Source: JBBQCW01 sp038319025
Lineage (GTDB): Bacteria; Actinomycetota; Thermoleophilia; Solirubrobacterales; Solirubrobacteraceae
Direction: 5' to 3'
NCBI GenBank assembly: GCA_038319025.1
Contig: JBBQCW010000003.1
Location: 62,001 to 126,000, forward strand
DNA length: 64,000 bases
Program-made: the position numbers and the translations under genes
Notes under the pieces: model-generated
Told to the model about the DNA's origin: nothing
The model's input: only the letters and a program-made list of their open reading frames with translations
Database searches by the model: none
In this document: positions 43,721 to 52,217 of the stretch, one piece after another
How the letters are laid out: each line of letters starts with the position of its first letter
How positions within the stretch are numbered: position 1 is the first letter of the stretch

Positions 43721-44902
43721 ATGAGGACGCTGAAGGATCTGGACGTGAAGGGTCAGAGGGTCCTGGTGCGGGTGGACTTCAACGTCCCCCTCACCGGCAC
43801 TGACCCGGTCACGATCACCGACGACGCGCGCATCCGCGGCGCGCTTCCGACGCTCGAGTACCTGCTGGCGCACGGTGCGTCGCTCGTGCTCGCCGCCCAC
43901 CTCGGGCGCCCTGAGGGACCTGATCCGGCACTGTCGCTGGCACCCGTAGCCGAGCGACTCTCCGACTTGCTGGGACGGCCGGTCGCCCTGGCTCCGGAGG
44001 TAGTGGGTGAACAAGCGGCGGCGATGGCGGCGGCGCTTGCTCCCGGCGACGTAATGATGCTTGAAAACGTGCGTTTCGAGCCGGGGGAGACGAAGAACGA
44101 TCCCGCGCTGGCCCAGGCCTACGCCGACCTGGCCGACCTCTATGTGAACGACGCGTTCGGAACCGCCCACCGCGCCCACGCCTCCACCGAAGGCGTCGCG
44201 CACCTGCTGCCGTCGGCGGCCGGGCTCTTGATGGCCGGCGAAGTTCACACCCTCACCGGCATCCTGAAGGACCCGGCGCGGCCTCTCGTGGCCATCGTCG
44301 GCGGCGCAAAGGTGACGGACAAGATCGGCGTCATCGACGCGTTCCTGGACCGCGCTGATGTGATCCTCATCGGCGGGGCCATGTGCTTCCCCTTCTTCAA
44401 GGCACAAGGGCACTCGGTGGGCGACTCGCTGTGCGAGGAAGCTGGCGTAGAGCCCGCGCGCCGCGCGCTGGCGGACGCTGAAAAGAAGGACTGCCGTCTG
44501 CTGCTCCCGATCGATCTCGTCACCGCGGACTCGTTCAGCCCGGACGCCACGGTGAGGCCGCTGCGCGGCGTCGACGTGCACGACGGATGGATGGGGCTCG
44601 ACATCGGGCCCATCACCGCCACCGCCTACGTGGAGCGCATCATGTCGGCGGGCACCGTCTTCTGGAACGGGCCGATGGGCGCGTTCGAGATGGAGGCCTT
44701 CGCCTCCGGCACCAAGGCCGTCGCCCAGGCGATGGCCGACACGGACGCCGTCACCGTGGTCGGCGGCGGGGATTCCGCGGCCGCCATGGCCAAGTATCGG
44801 CTGACCGATCGCGTCAACCACATGTCCACGGGGGGCGGCGCATCGCTTGAACTGATTGAGGGCTCCGTCCTGCCCGGCGTCCACGTGCTGGGCGCGCTGT
44901 GA
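43721..44902 (+). CDS. pgk: Phosphoglycerate kinase
   Basis: A 393-residue kinase making ATP from 1,3-bisphosphoglycerate. Features: R-V-D-F-N-V-P-L near 18, H-L-G-R-P near 64, V-N-D-A-F-G-T-A-H-R-A-H near 145, G-G-A-K-V-x-D-K near 185, and the C-terminal nucleotide loop G-G-G-D-S-A-A-A and T-G-G-G-A-S-L. Starts 4 bases after the gap stop. Confidence 0.97.
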   Translation: MRTLKDLDVKGQRVLVRVDFNVPLTGTDPVTITDDARIRGALPTLEYLLAHGASLVLAAHLGRPEGPDPALSLAPVAERLSDLLGRPVALAPEVVGEQAAAMAAALAPGDVMMLENVRFEPGETKNDPALAQAYADLADLYVNDAFGTAHRAHASTEGVAHLLPSAAGLLMAGEVHTLTGILKDPARPLVAIVGGAKVTDKIGVIDAFLDRADVILIGGAMCFPFFKAQGHSVGDSLCEEAGVEPARRALADAEKKDCRLLLPIDLVTADSFSPDATVRPLRGVDVHDGWMGLDIGPITATAYVERIMSAGTVFWNGPMGAFEMEAFASGTKAVAQAMADTDAVTVVGGGDSAAAMAKYRLTDRVNHMSTGGGASLELIEGSVLPGVHVLGAL

Positions 44903-44933
44903 TCTTGTTTTCCACTGGGAAGGACCATCGCTC

Positions 44934-45692
44934 GTGAGCCGTACGCCGTTCATCGCCGGTAACTGGAAGATGCACAAGACGATCGAGGAGGCGGAGATGT
45001 TCATCGCCGGCCTCCTGCCGCGCGTGTACGCCGCCGATGGCGTCGACGTGGCCTTGTGCGTGCCGTTCACCGCGCTCGGCGCGATGGTGGATTCCACCCG
45101 CGGCTCTCGCGTTCAGGTGTACGCCCAGACCATGCACCAGGCCGCATCCGGCCCGCACACCGGCGAGGTGTCAGCCCCGATGCTGGCCGAGCTGGATGTC
45201 CACGGAGTGGTTCTCGGCCATTCCGAGCGGCGCGCCGACAACGGCGAGAGCGACCGCGCGCTGGCGTTGAAGGTTCCCGCGGCGTTGGAGGCCGGGCTCG
45301 TGCCCATCCTGTGCGTCGGCGAATCCGAGGCCGAACGTGAGGCCGGCGACACCGAGCGCACGCTGCGTCATCAGGTGCAGGAAGGGCTGGAGAAGGTCGC
45401 CACCGAGCGCTTGGGTGAAGTCGTCGTGGCGTACGAGCCGATCTGGGCCATCGGTACCGGCAAGGTCGCGACGCTCGAACAGGCGCAGGACGCCTGCGCG
45501 TTCGTTCGTGCGCTCGTAGCCCAACGCTCCGACGCGGCTGGCGCCGCGGTCCGCGTGCTCTACGGCGGTTCGATGAACGCCGACAACGCCGCCGACCTTC
45601 TGGCGCTGGAGGATGTAGACGGTGGACTGGTGGGCGGTGCCTCTCTGGATCCGCTGACGTTTGCCGCGATCATCGAGGCTGCCACGCCGTGA
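44934..45692 (+). CDS. tpiA: Triose-phosphate isomerase
   Basis: A 252-residue TIM barrel that interconverts dihydroxyacetone phosphate and glyceraldehyde-3-phosphate. GTG start at 44934 after GGGAAGGA; the frame upstream is not conserved. Catalytic Lys in G-N-W-K-M-H-K, His in G-H-S-E-R-R, Glu in A-Y-E-P-I-W-A-I-G-T-G-K, phosphate loop L-Y-G-G-S-M-N. It lies 31 bases after pgk; the stop overlaps gpmI by 4 bases. Confidence 0.97.
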   Translation: MSRTPFIAGNWKMHKTIEEAEMFIAGLLPRVYAADGVDVALCVPFTALGAMVDSTRGSRVQVYAQTMHQAASGPHTGEVSAPMLAELDVHGVVLGHSERRADNGESDRALALKVPAALEAGLVPILCVGESEAEREAGDTERTLRHQVQEGLEKVATERLGEVVVAYEPIWAIGTGKVATLEQAQDACAFVRALVAQRSDAAGAAVRVLYGGSMNADNAADLLALEDVDGGLVGGASLDPLTFAAIIEAATP

Positions 45693-47209
45693 CCCTTCCC
45701 GCGTCCGGGTGCTGCCTCGTGGTCCTCGACGGGTGGGGGCTGGCGCCCGACGGCCCGGGGAACGCCATCTCGCAAGCCCACACGCCAGTGTTCGACGCAC
45801 TGTGGGAGCAGTACCCGCACACGACGTTGACCGCCTGCGGGCGCGCGGTCGGTCTGCCGGACGGGCAGATGGGCAACTCGGAGGTCGGGCATCTGAACCT
45901 GGGCGCCGGTGCCGTGATCCGGCAGGATCTGACGCGGATTGACGATGCGGTGGCCGACGGGTCGCTGGCCGAGAACCCTGTGCTGCGCGACGCGCTGCGC
46001 GGCGCCGGGCGCGTCCATCTGATCGGCCTCGTCTCTGACGGCGGAGTGCACTCGGGATGGAAGCACCTTGAGGCGCTGATCACGCTTGGAGCCGACTTGG
46101 GCGTCGAGGATCTCGTCGTTCACGCTTTCACCGACGGGCGCGACACGCTGCCCCACGGCGGCGAGGCGTACCTGGCCCAAGTGGAGGACTGGTGCACAAA
46201 GGCGGGCAACGCACGCATCGGGTCGGTGATCGGCCGCTACTTCGCGATGGACCGTGACTCACGGTGGGATCGAGTGCAGCAGGCGTACGACCTGCTCGCC
46301 CACGGCATCGGCTTTCATCACGTTCCGGTCGCGCCGGCGGCCGCACGGGACGCCTACGAACGGGGGGAGACGGACGAGTTCATCGCCGCCACCACGGTGG
46401 GCGACGAGGCGACCATACGCCCCGGCGACACCGTTCTCGCCTTCAACTTCCGGCCCGATCGGATGCGCGAGATAACCCGGGCGCTGGCTGACCCGACGTT
46501 CACCGACGTGAACCGCGGGGACGCAGTGCCCGTGACGGCTTACGCCTGCCTGACGGAGTACACCGAAGGTTGGCCGTACCCCGTCGCGTTCCCGCCGGAG
46601 CGCCCGAAGACCACGCTGAGCGCCGTGGTCGCGGCCACCGGCGCACATCAGTTGCACGTCGCGGAAACCGAGAAGTATCCGCACGTCACCTACTTCTTCA
46701 ACGGTGGGGAGGAGGCCGCCTACAAGGGTGAGCGGCGCGAGTTGGTGCCGTCCCCACGGGACGTCCCGACGTACGACTTCAAGCCGGAGATGTCAGCGCG
46801 CGGCGCCGCCGACGCCTTCCTCGAGGCGTGGGCTGCCGACGAGCCGCGCTTCGGCGTCATCAACTTCGCCAACGCCGACATGGTCGGCCACACCGGCGTG
46901 ATCCCCGCGGCCGTGCGGGCCGTCGAGACGGTCGATGCCTGCCTAGGCGACGTGGTCGCTGCGGTGCTGGGCTCGGGCGGCGTACTGATCATCACCGCTG
47001 ACCACGGCAACGCCGATCACATGCTGGAGCCCGACGGCTCGCCGAACACCGCGCACTCGCTGAACCCGGTGCCGTTGATCGTGACGGCCGACGGCTTGGC
47101 GCTGCGCGGCGAGGGCGGCGTGCTGGCTGACGTGGCGCCCACCGTCCTGCAGATCTTGGGGCTCGAACAGCCGTCGGCGATGACCGGCGTCAGCTTGATC
47201 CAGGCCTAG
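45689..47209 (+). CDS. gpmI: 2,3-bisphosphoglycerate-independent phosphoglycerate mutase
   Basis: A 506-residue manganese-dependent enzyme that interconverts 3- and 2-phosphoglycerate through a phosphoserine. GTG overlaps the tpiA stop. Features: V-V-L-D-G-W-G-L near residue 11-18, catalytic Ser in Q-M-G-N-S-E-V-G-H-L near 60-70, D-G-R-D-T near 149, and metal-site I-T-A-D-H-G-N-A-D near 440. A closed glycolytic operon with gap, pgk and tpiA. It replaces the secG that often follows tpiA in actinobacteria. Confidence 0.97.
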   Translation: MTLPASGCCLVVLDGWGLAPDGPGNAISQAHTPVFDALWEQYPHTTLTACGRAVGLPDGQMGNSEVGHLNLGAGAVIRQDLTRIDDAVADGSLAENPVLRDALRGAGRVHLIGLVSDGGVHSGWKHLEALITLGADLGVEDLVVHAFTDGRDTLPHGGEAYLAQVEDWCTKAGNARIGSVIGRYFAMDRDSRWDRVQQAYDLLAHGIGFHHVPVAPAAARDAYERGETDEFIAATTVGDEATIRPGDTVLAFNFRPDRMREITRALADPTFTDVNRGDAVPVTAYACLTEYTEGWPYPVAFPPERPKTTLSAVVAATGAHQLHVAETEKYPHVTYFFNGGEEAAYKGERRELVPSPRDVPTYDFKPEMSARGAADAFLEAWAADEPRFGVINFANADMVGHTGVIPAAVRAVETVDACLGDVVAAVLGSGGVLIITADHGNADHMLEPDGSPNTAHSLNPVPLIVTADGLALRGEGGVLADVAPTVLQILGLEQPSAMTGVSLIQA

Positions 47210-47856
47210 CCCGTCGGAGCGAGCCGTTCGCCGACCCACTCGGCGATCTCCGGCAGCACCCGTGGGTCGATGCTGTGGGCCATCTGCGACTCGCGGTAGG
47301 TGACGGCGGCGCCCGCGGCGGTCAGGTGGTTCCGGGCGTCGCGGCCGAACCCGACGCCGATCACCGGGTCGTTCGTCCCGTGAGCGATGAAGACGGGCAA
47401 ACCGGTTCGGCTGTCGAGATCCAGGTCGAGCCCCGGCACGGTGGGAATGAAGCCGCTCATGGCCAGGATGCCGGCGGGGGAGGGGCGCCCGCTCCCGAGG
47501 GCCAGGGCGTAGGCCATGACGGCTCCCTGGCTGAACCCGCCGATCACGGTGCGCTCCCACGGCACGCCGATGCGCTCCGGCAGCGCGGCCACGAGAGTGT
47601 TGAGAGCGGCGAACGTGGGCGTGAACGTCGAGGGATCCGGGAAGCCGATGCGGTGCACGGCGTACCAGTGCTTCCCGCCCGGCGGCAGGTGGAGCGGACC
47701 GGCGATCGTCACTCCGACGGCCGTGCGCTGGGGATCGAGCATGTCGAAGAACGGATATAGGTCGTGCTCGTCGGCACCGCGACCGTGAAGCAGGACGATC
47801 GCCCCGGTCGGCTCAGCAACCTCGGCAGGTCGGATCAGGCTCAGGAGCTCAGTCAT
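47206..47856 (-). CDS. Alpha/beta hydrolase, carboxylesterase/phospholipase type (MhqD-like)
   Basis: A 216-residue serine hydrolase: I-V-L-L-H-G-R-G-A-D-E, nucleophile elbow G-G-F-S-Q-G-A, Asp in H-G-T-N-D-P-V and His in M-A-H-S-I-D. Family is abhydrolase_2 (carboxylesterase/lysophospholipase). In Bacillus subtilis such a gene, mhqD, lies in the quinone-stress regulon with a ring-cleaving dioxygenase, matching the neighbour here. It overlaps the dioxygenase gene by 4 bases and its end overlaps gpmI by 4 bases. Its true substrate may be quinone-derived esters. Confidence 0.85.
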   Translation of the reverse strand: MTELLSLIRPAEVAEPTGAIVLLHGRGADEHDLYPFFDMLDPQRTAVGVTIAGPLHLPPGGKHWYAVHRIGFPDPSTFTPTFAALNTLVAALPERIGVPWERTVIGGFSQGAVMAYALALGSGRPSPAGILAMSGFIPTVPGLDLDLDSRTGLPVFIAHGTNDPVIGVGFGRDARNHLTAAGAAVTYRESQMAHSIDPRVLPEIAEWVGERLAPTG

Positions 47857-48767
47857 ACCGCGGCTCGCGGGTTGACGATCGGCGTGAGCGCTTGCTCCAG
47901 CTCCGCCCGGCGCGCCTCGTAATGCGGCGGCAGCTTCAGCTCCTCACCGAGGTGGTCGGGCGCCTCGTCGACGGCGAAGCCGATGTCGCGGGAGGCCAGC
48001 TCGAACAGCACGCCGCTGGGCTCGCGGAAGTAGACGGAGTGGAAGTACTGGCGGTCGATGATGCCGGTGGGGTGGGCGCCGGCCTCGGCGGCGAGGCGGC
48101 GGTAGGCGTCGAGCTCGGAGTCGTCGGCGACCGACCACGCGACGTGGTGGATGGTGCCGGCGCTCGGGCGGCCGGGGAGTTCCGGCGGCGCATCGTAGGT
48201 CAGTACGGCGTGGCGCTCGGCGCCCTGGGCGATCCAGTCGGCCTCGCCTGCCGTGAAGTCGAGGCGGTCGAGCACGCCCGCGCTGCGCTCCGGTGCCGAC
48301 GCGTAGGCGCGCACGCCGTGGAAACCCTGGAGCGCATGGTCAGGCGGGACATCGGGCGCGGTCGCGGCGAGCGGAGCGTCATCGGCGCCCACGACGATCA
48401 ACTCGTTCGTCAGGCCCTCAGGATCGGCGAACCGCAGCAATCCGGGCTCACGCTCGGTCCCCACCTGCTCTGCGCCCAGGCGCGCAGCCCAGAAGTCGAG
48501 CGAAGTCTCGGAGCTGACGCGCCACTGGATCGTGTGCACCATGCCGTCGCCGGAGCGGCCCGGGATGGCACCCGGGAACTCGAAGAAGGTGAGGATCGAG
48601 CCCGGGGTGCCGTGCTCGTCGCCGTAGTACAGGTGGTAAACGTCCGGGGCGTCGAAGTTGACGGTCTTCTTGACCATGCGCAGCCCGAGTACACGGGCGT
48701 AGAAGTCCACGTTGCGCGGGGCGTCGCCGGTGATGGCGGTGATGTGGTGCAGGCCTTCGATCGACAT
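47853..48767 (-). CDS. Ring-cleaving dioxygenase of the glyoxalase fold (MhqO-like)
   Basis: A 304-residue two-domain VOC (glyoxalase/dioxygenase) protein. Metal ligands are visible: His in G-L-H-H-I-T near residue 5, His in I-H-H-V-A-W-S near 210, Glu in L-F-E-L-A-S-R near 260. The pattern A-P-R-N-V-D-F-Y-A-R-V-L-G-L-R-M-V-K-K-T-V-N-F is typical for MhqO. Such enzymes open hydroquinones or other catecholic rings with Fe(II). It is coupled to the esterase behind it and divergent from a MarR regulator, with a palindromic promoter region between. A role in quinone detoxification is a strong inference. Confidence 0.87.
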   Translation of the reverse strand: MSIEGLHHITAITGDAPRNVDFYARVLGLRMVKKTVNFDAPDVYHLYYGDEHGTPGSILTFFEFPGAIPGRSGDGMVHTIQWRVSSETSLDFWAARLGAEQVGTEREPGLLRFADPEGLTNELIVVGADDAPLAATAPDVPPDHALQGFHGVRAYASAPERSAGVLDRLDFTAGEADWIAQGAERHAVLTYDAPPELPGRPSAGTIHHVAWSVADDSELDAYRRLAAEAGAHPTGIIDRQYFHSVYFREPSGVLFELASRDIGFAVDEAPDHLGEELKLPPHYEARRAELEQALTPIVNPRAAV

Positions 48768-48788
48768 CTTGGACAGTCTCCCCGTTTG

Positions 48789-48843
48789 GTAGTAGTTGCG
48801 TGTGCAACTATATTACCACGACGGTTGCACGCACAACCACTAC
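48789..48843. promoter_or_regulatory. Double palindromic operator between dioxygenase and MarR genes
   Basis: Two copies of GTTGCrygygCAAC (48795-48808, and 48824-48837), each nearly palindromic, together form a 20-base inverted repeat (48789-48808 and 48824-48843) with a 15-base AT-rich centre. On the minus strand TAATAT (48815-48810) is a -10, so the right half overlaps the -35 of the dioxygenase gene. This is the expected binding site of the adjacent MarR protein. Confidence 0.72.
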
Positions 48844-48856
48844 ACTGGGACCCGTA

Positions 48857-49363
48857 ATGCCGCTCACGGAAACGACTCTCATGCCGGCCGCCGCTGCACT
48901 CGATACGCGCGAGCTGCAGGCGTGGCGGGGGTTCCTGCGCGCACATGCCGCGCTGACCAAGGCACTCGACGCCGAGCTAGAAGCGCGCCACGGCCTCCCG
49001 CTGACGTCCTATGACGTGCTCATCACCGTCGAGTCGGCGGAGGACGATCGTGTGCGCATGTGTGACCTGGCGTCGTCGGTGCTGCTCAGCCGCAGCGGCC
49101 TTACGCGCCTGGTCGACCGCCTGGAGCGCGACGGGCTGATCGCCCGCGAATCCTGCACCGCCGACGCGCGCGGGCAGTTCGCGGTGCTCACCGACAACGG
49201 TCGCGCCAAGCTGGCCGAAGCGCGCGCCACACATCTGGCCGGCGTGCACAGCCTCTTCCTCTCGCACTTCAACGCCGAGGAACAGGATTTGCTCGCGGCC
49301 GCCTGGGCGCGCGTGCTGCCGGGGGCCGAAGCCGCCTCCCGCGCCGGCTGCTGCAGCAGCTGA
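48857..49363 (+). CDS. MarR family transcriptional regulator (MhqR-like)
   Basis: A 168-residue MarR regulator from ATG 48857. Winged helix: L-P-L-T-S-Y-D-V-L-I-T-V, then D-L-A-S-S-V-L-L-S-R-S-G-L-T-R-L-V-D-R-L-E-R-D-G-L-I (about residues 65-95), with the D-x-R wing D-A-R-G. Divergent from the dioxygenase-esterase pair; the operator lies between. The C-terminus ends in C-C-S-S, and a Cys lies in the C-D-L-A helix and another in C-T-A-D; one of them may sense quinones by thiol modification, as MarR-type quinone sensors can. Confidence 0.9.
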   Translation: MPLTETTLMPAAAALDTRELQAWRGFLRAHAALTKALDAELEARHGLPLTSYDVLITVESAEDDRVRMCDLASSVLLSRSGLTRLVDRLERDGLIARESCTADARGQFAVLTDNGRAKLAEARATHLAGVHSLFLSHFNAEEQDLLAAAWARVLPGAEAASRAGCCSS

Positions 49364-49364
49364 A

Positions 49365-50042
49365 TCAAGCAGGAGCGTCGTCGACGTCGGTCGCGGTCGG
49401 CTTGGCGTGCAATGCGTCGGCCTCCGCCTCGGCCCGGGCGAACGCTGCGTGCTCGCGACGCCTGATCACGACGAAAATAGCCCCTCCGCCGACCACCGCG
49501 ATGGCCAGGCCGATCAGCCCTGCCTGCTGGATCAGCGCCTCCGCTGCATGCCCCAGGAAGTAGGCCAGCAGCCCGACCGAGAGCGCCCAGCAGATCCCGC
49601 CCAGCGCATTCCAGAAGAAGAAGACGCGCCACGACATCCCGTTGATTCCCGCCAACCACGCGGAAGCGATCCGCAGCCCGGCGACCCAACGCCCGAAGAA
49701 CACCGCCTTTGGTCCGTGCCTCTCGAAGAACGGCTCACCGACCTCGATCAGGCGCCGGCGCTGCTTGGGGAACGGGCCACGGTCAGAATCGAACACCCGG
49801 CGCCCATAGTGGCGCCCGAAGGCAAAGCCGATGTTGTCCCCGATGATGGCCGCGAGCGCGGCGATCGCGATCACCACCTCGATCGACAGCCTCCCCTGCG
49901 ACGCGGCGATGCCCGCGATGATCAAGGCCGTCTCTCCGGGGACCGGGATCCCCATAGTCTCGATCATGATGAAGATGAAGACGACCGGGTACCCGGCGTG
50001 CTGGGCTTGGTCGAGGATCGGGCTGAGGAAGCTCGCGAGCAT
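49365..50042 (-). CDS. DedA family membrane protein
   Basis: A 225-residue integral membrane protein of the DedA/SNARE-associated family: F-I-E-T-M-G-I-P-V-P-G-E-T-A-L near residue 26-40, G-D-N-I-G-F-A-F-G-R-H near 70, and the F-F-E-R-H-G-P-K-A-V-F-F-G-R-W-V-A-G-L-R motif near 100-120 with conserved Arg. Such proteins flip undecaprenyl phosphate or phosphatidylethanolamine-like lipids. C-terminal tail is acidic. Divergent from tgt; convergent with the MarR gene, 1 base between stops. Confidence 0.92.
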   Translation of the reverse strand: MLASFLSPILDQAQHAGYPVVFIFIMIETMGIPVPGETALIIAGIAASQGRLSIEVVIAIAALAAIIGDNIGFAFGRHYGRRVFDSDRGPFPKQRRRLIEVGEPFFERHGPKAVFFGRWVAGLRIASAWLAGINGMSWRVFFFWNALGGICWALSVGLLAYFLGHAAEALIQQAGLIGLAIAVVGGGAIFVVIRRREHAAFARAEAEADALHAKPTATDVDDAPA

Positions 50043-50067
50043 GCCGTGCTTCTAGCATGCCCTTCCG

Positions 50068-51279
50068 ATGACCGCCCTCACCATCACCGCCCGCGACCCC
50101 GACTCCCGCGCGCGAGCCGGCCTCCTGCACACCGCACACGGAGACGTACGCACGCCCGCCTTCGTGCCGCTGGCCACCAAAGCGACGGTCAAAGGGCTCG
50201 AGCCCGCCGAGGTCGCCGCCCTCGGTTACGACATGGTGCTGGGGAACACGTTCCACCTGTTCCTCAACCCCGGGCACGAGCTGATCGGCGACTTCGGCGG
50301 CCTCCACGACTTCATGGGCTGGCAGCAGCCGATCGTCACCGATTCCGGCGGTTTCCAGGTCTTTTCGATGGGCCACGGGACCGTTGCCGACGAGGTCAAA
50401 GGCAGGGCACCGTCCGGAAGCGACCGGGCCGGACGCGTCCTGGAGATCAGCGAGGACGGCGTGCGGTTTCGTTCCTACCGTGACGGTGCCGAGCGGTTCA
50501 TGGCGCCGGAAACGTCGATGGAGATCCAGGCGGCGCTGCACAGCGACCTGGCGCTGGTGTTCGACGAATGCACACCATTCAACGTCACCAAGGACTACAC
50601 CGCGCGATCCACCGAGCGCACCCACCGCTGGCTGGACCGCTGCCTGCGCTGGCACGAGCAGCACGGGCCACGCGATCAGCTCGTGTACGGGATCGTGCAG
50701 GGAGGTGTCCATCACGATCTGCGCACCGAGTCCGCCCAGGTGATCGCAGACAGTGACGCGGCCGGCGTGGCCATCGGCGGCTCGCTCGGGGAGAACAAGG
50801 CCCAGATGTACGAGGTCGTGGACTGGACGACAGCTCAACTCGGGGGCGCCGCGGAGCACAAGCCGCGCCACCTGCTGGGCATCGGCGAGGTGGACGATCT
50901 GATCCGCGGGGTGGAATTGGGGATCGACACGTTCGACTGCGCGATGCCCACGCGCCTGGGCCGGCACGGCATGGCGCTGGTGCCCGATCCCGATCAGCGC
51001 TGGCGGGTCGACCTGACGAAGGCCCGTTGGAAGACCTCCAAGGAGCCGATCATGGAGGGCTGTCCATGCCCGGCTTGCGCGCCCGGTCATTCGCGCGGGT
51101 ACGTCCGCTACCTGATGGCCTCGCGTGAGCTCCAGGGCGTGCGGATGCTGACGATCCACAACCTCGCGTTCCTGTCCCGGCTGATGGCCGACCTGCGCGG
51201 CGCGATCGCTGATGGGACCCTGCCCGAGCGCGCCGCGGCGCTGCGCGCCGGAGCCGCGCCGGGCGTGAGGCTCAGCTGA
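50068..51279 (+). CDS. tgt: tRNA-guanine transglycosylase
   Basis: A 403-residue enzyme that exchanges guanine-34 of GU(N) tRNAs for a queuine precursor or queuine. Catalytic Asp in V-T-D-S-G-G-F-Q near 90, second Asp in G-I-D-T-F-D-C-A-M-P-T-R near 290, zinc motif C-P-C-P-A-C-A-P-G-H near 330. The substrate loop reads A-I-G-G-S-L-G-E-N where E. coli-type enzymes read G-G-L-A-V-G-E, one residue shorter, so queuine use rather than preQ1 is possible. No queC/D/E/F genes are seen in this window. A short 8-base overlap with the convergent SDR gene. Confidence 0.9.
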   Translation: MTALTITARDPDSRARAGLLHTAHGDVRTPAFVPLATKATVKGLEPAEVAALGYDMVLGNTFHLFLNPGHELIGDFGGLHDFMGWQQPIVTDSGGFQVFSMGHGTVADEVKGRAPSGSDRAGRVLEISEDGVRFRSYRDGAERFMAPETSMEIQAALHSDLALVFDECTPFNVTKDYTARSTERTHRWLDRCLRWHEQHGPRDQLVYGIVQGGVHHDLRTESAQVIADSDAAGVAIGGSLGENKAQMYEVVDWTTAQLGGAAEHKPRHLLGIGEVDDLIRGVELGIDTFDCAMPTRLGRHGMALVPDPDQRWRVDLTKARWKTSKEPIMEGCPCPACAPGHSRGYVRYLMASRELQGVRMLTIHNLAFLSRLMADLRGAIADGTLPERAAALRAGAAPGVRLS

Positions 51280-52165
51280 CCTGCTCGCCCGCCCGCTCGT
51301 AGGCAGGCTTGATGTGGCTGGCCGGATGGTCGACGGTATCGGCGATCCGCACCGCCTCGGCCACGTGCTCGGGCTTGCCCCCCGCCAGCCCGACGGGGAT
51401 GAACCCGCGCAGCACGCGGGCGGCCGCCACCCAGCCGGGTGCCTGAACGTGCGTCGCGCGCCGCGCGATGCCCTTCTCGATCGCTTCGCCCGCCTTGGCC
51501 AACGGGATCGGCCGGCCCAGGAAGGCCGGCGTGTTTGCTCGTGTGGCCGTGGTCGCGGGGTGCTCGAAGGAATCACGGACCAGGTCGGTGTCGATGAAGC
51601 CGAAGTAGGCCACGCCGACCTTGGTGCCGGTGGACGCGATCTCGCCGCGCAGCGCATCCGAGAAAGCCTCCACGCCGGCCTTGCTGGCGGTGTACGCGGC
51701 CATCAACGGTGAGTGGGCGATGGCCGCGAGCGACGCGATGTTGAGGATGTACCCGCGGCGGGCGACGACGTGCGGAAGGACCACGCGGTTCGTGCGCCAC
51801 ACGCCGAGCAGGTTGACCTCGATGGTCCGCTCGAACGCACTGATCTCCTGACCCATCACGCTGCCCACCGCGGCCAGGCCGGCGTTGGCGATCGCCACGT
51901 CGATACCACCGAAGCGCTCGACCGCGCCGTCGGCGGCAGCCTGCAGCTCCTCCCAGCTCGTCACGTCAGCGGTGAACGCCGCAGCGCGGTCACCCAGTTC
52001 GGCGGCGCGCTGGGCCAGCAGGTCGGGCTCCAGGCCGACAAGCGCCACGTTGGCCCCGCGCCGGTGCAGCCGCTGGGAGGCCTCCCAGCCAATACCCCGA
52101 GCGGCGCCGGTGATGAAGACGGTGCGGCCGCGGACGTCGTAGGTCTCGTCGTTCTTCTTGGGCAT
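51272..52165 (-). CDS. Short-chain dehydrogenase/reductase
   Basis: A 297-residue classical SDR from ATG 52165; the 116-residue extension upstream is not conserved and overlaps a divergent gene. NAD(P) site T-G-A-A-R-G-I-G near residue 18-25, N-A-G in A-N-A-G near 92, catalytic Ser-Tyr-Lys in S-L-A-A ... Y-T-A-S-K-A-G near 155-160. C-terminal extension to ~297 residues is a little longer than usual and contains a short membrane-like helix. Substrate unknown. Divergent from a secreted protein gene. Confidence 0.86.
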   Translation of the reverse strand: MPKKNDETYDVRGRTVFITGAARGIGWEASQRLHRRGANVALVGLEPDLLAQRAAELGDRAAAFTADVTSWEELQAAADGAVERFGGIDVAIANAGLAAVGSVMGQEISAFERTIEVNLLGVWRTNRVVLPHVVARRGYILNIASLAAIAHSPLMAAYTASKAGVEAFSDALRGEIASTGTKVGVAYFGFIDTDLVRDSFEHPATTATRANTPAFLGRPIPLAKAGEAIEKGIARRATHVQAPGWVAAARVLRGFIPVGLAGGKPEHVAEAVRIADTVDHPASHIKPAYERAGEQVS

Positions 52166-52217
52166 GGCCGGAGCGTACCGCGGCACAACCTCACGCCGTG
52201 TGAGACGTTCAGGCGGT

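Noticed and set aside
49783..51657. A 624-codon minus-strand frame opposite tgt
   Set aside because: tgt on the plus strand has all catalytic and zinc motifs; the antisense peptide has none.
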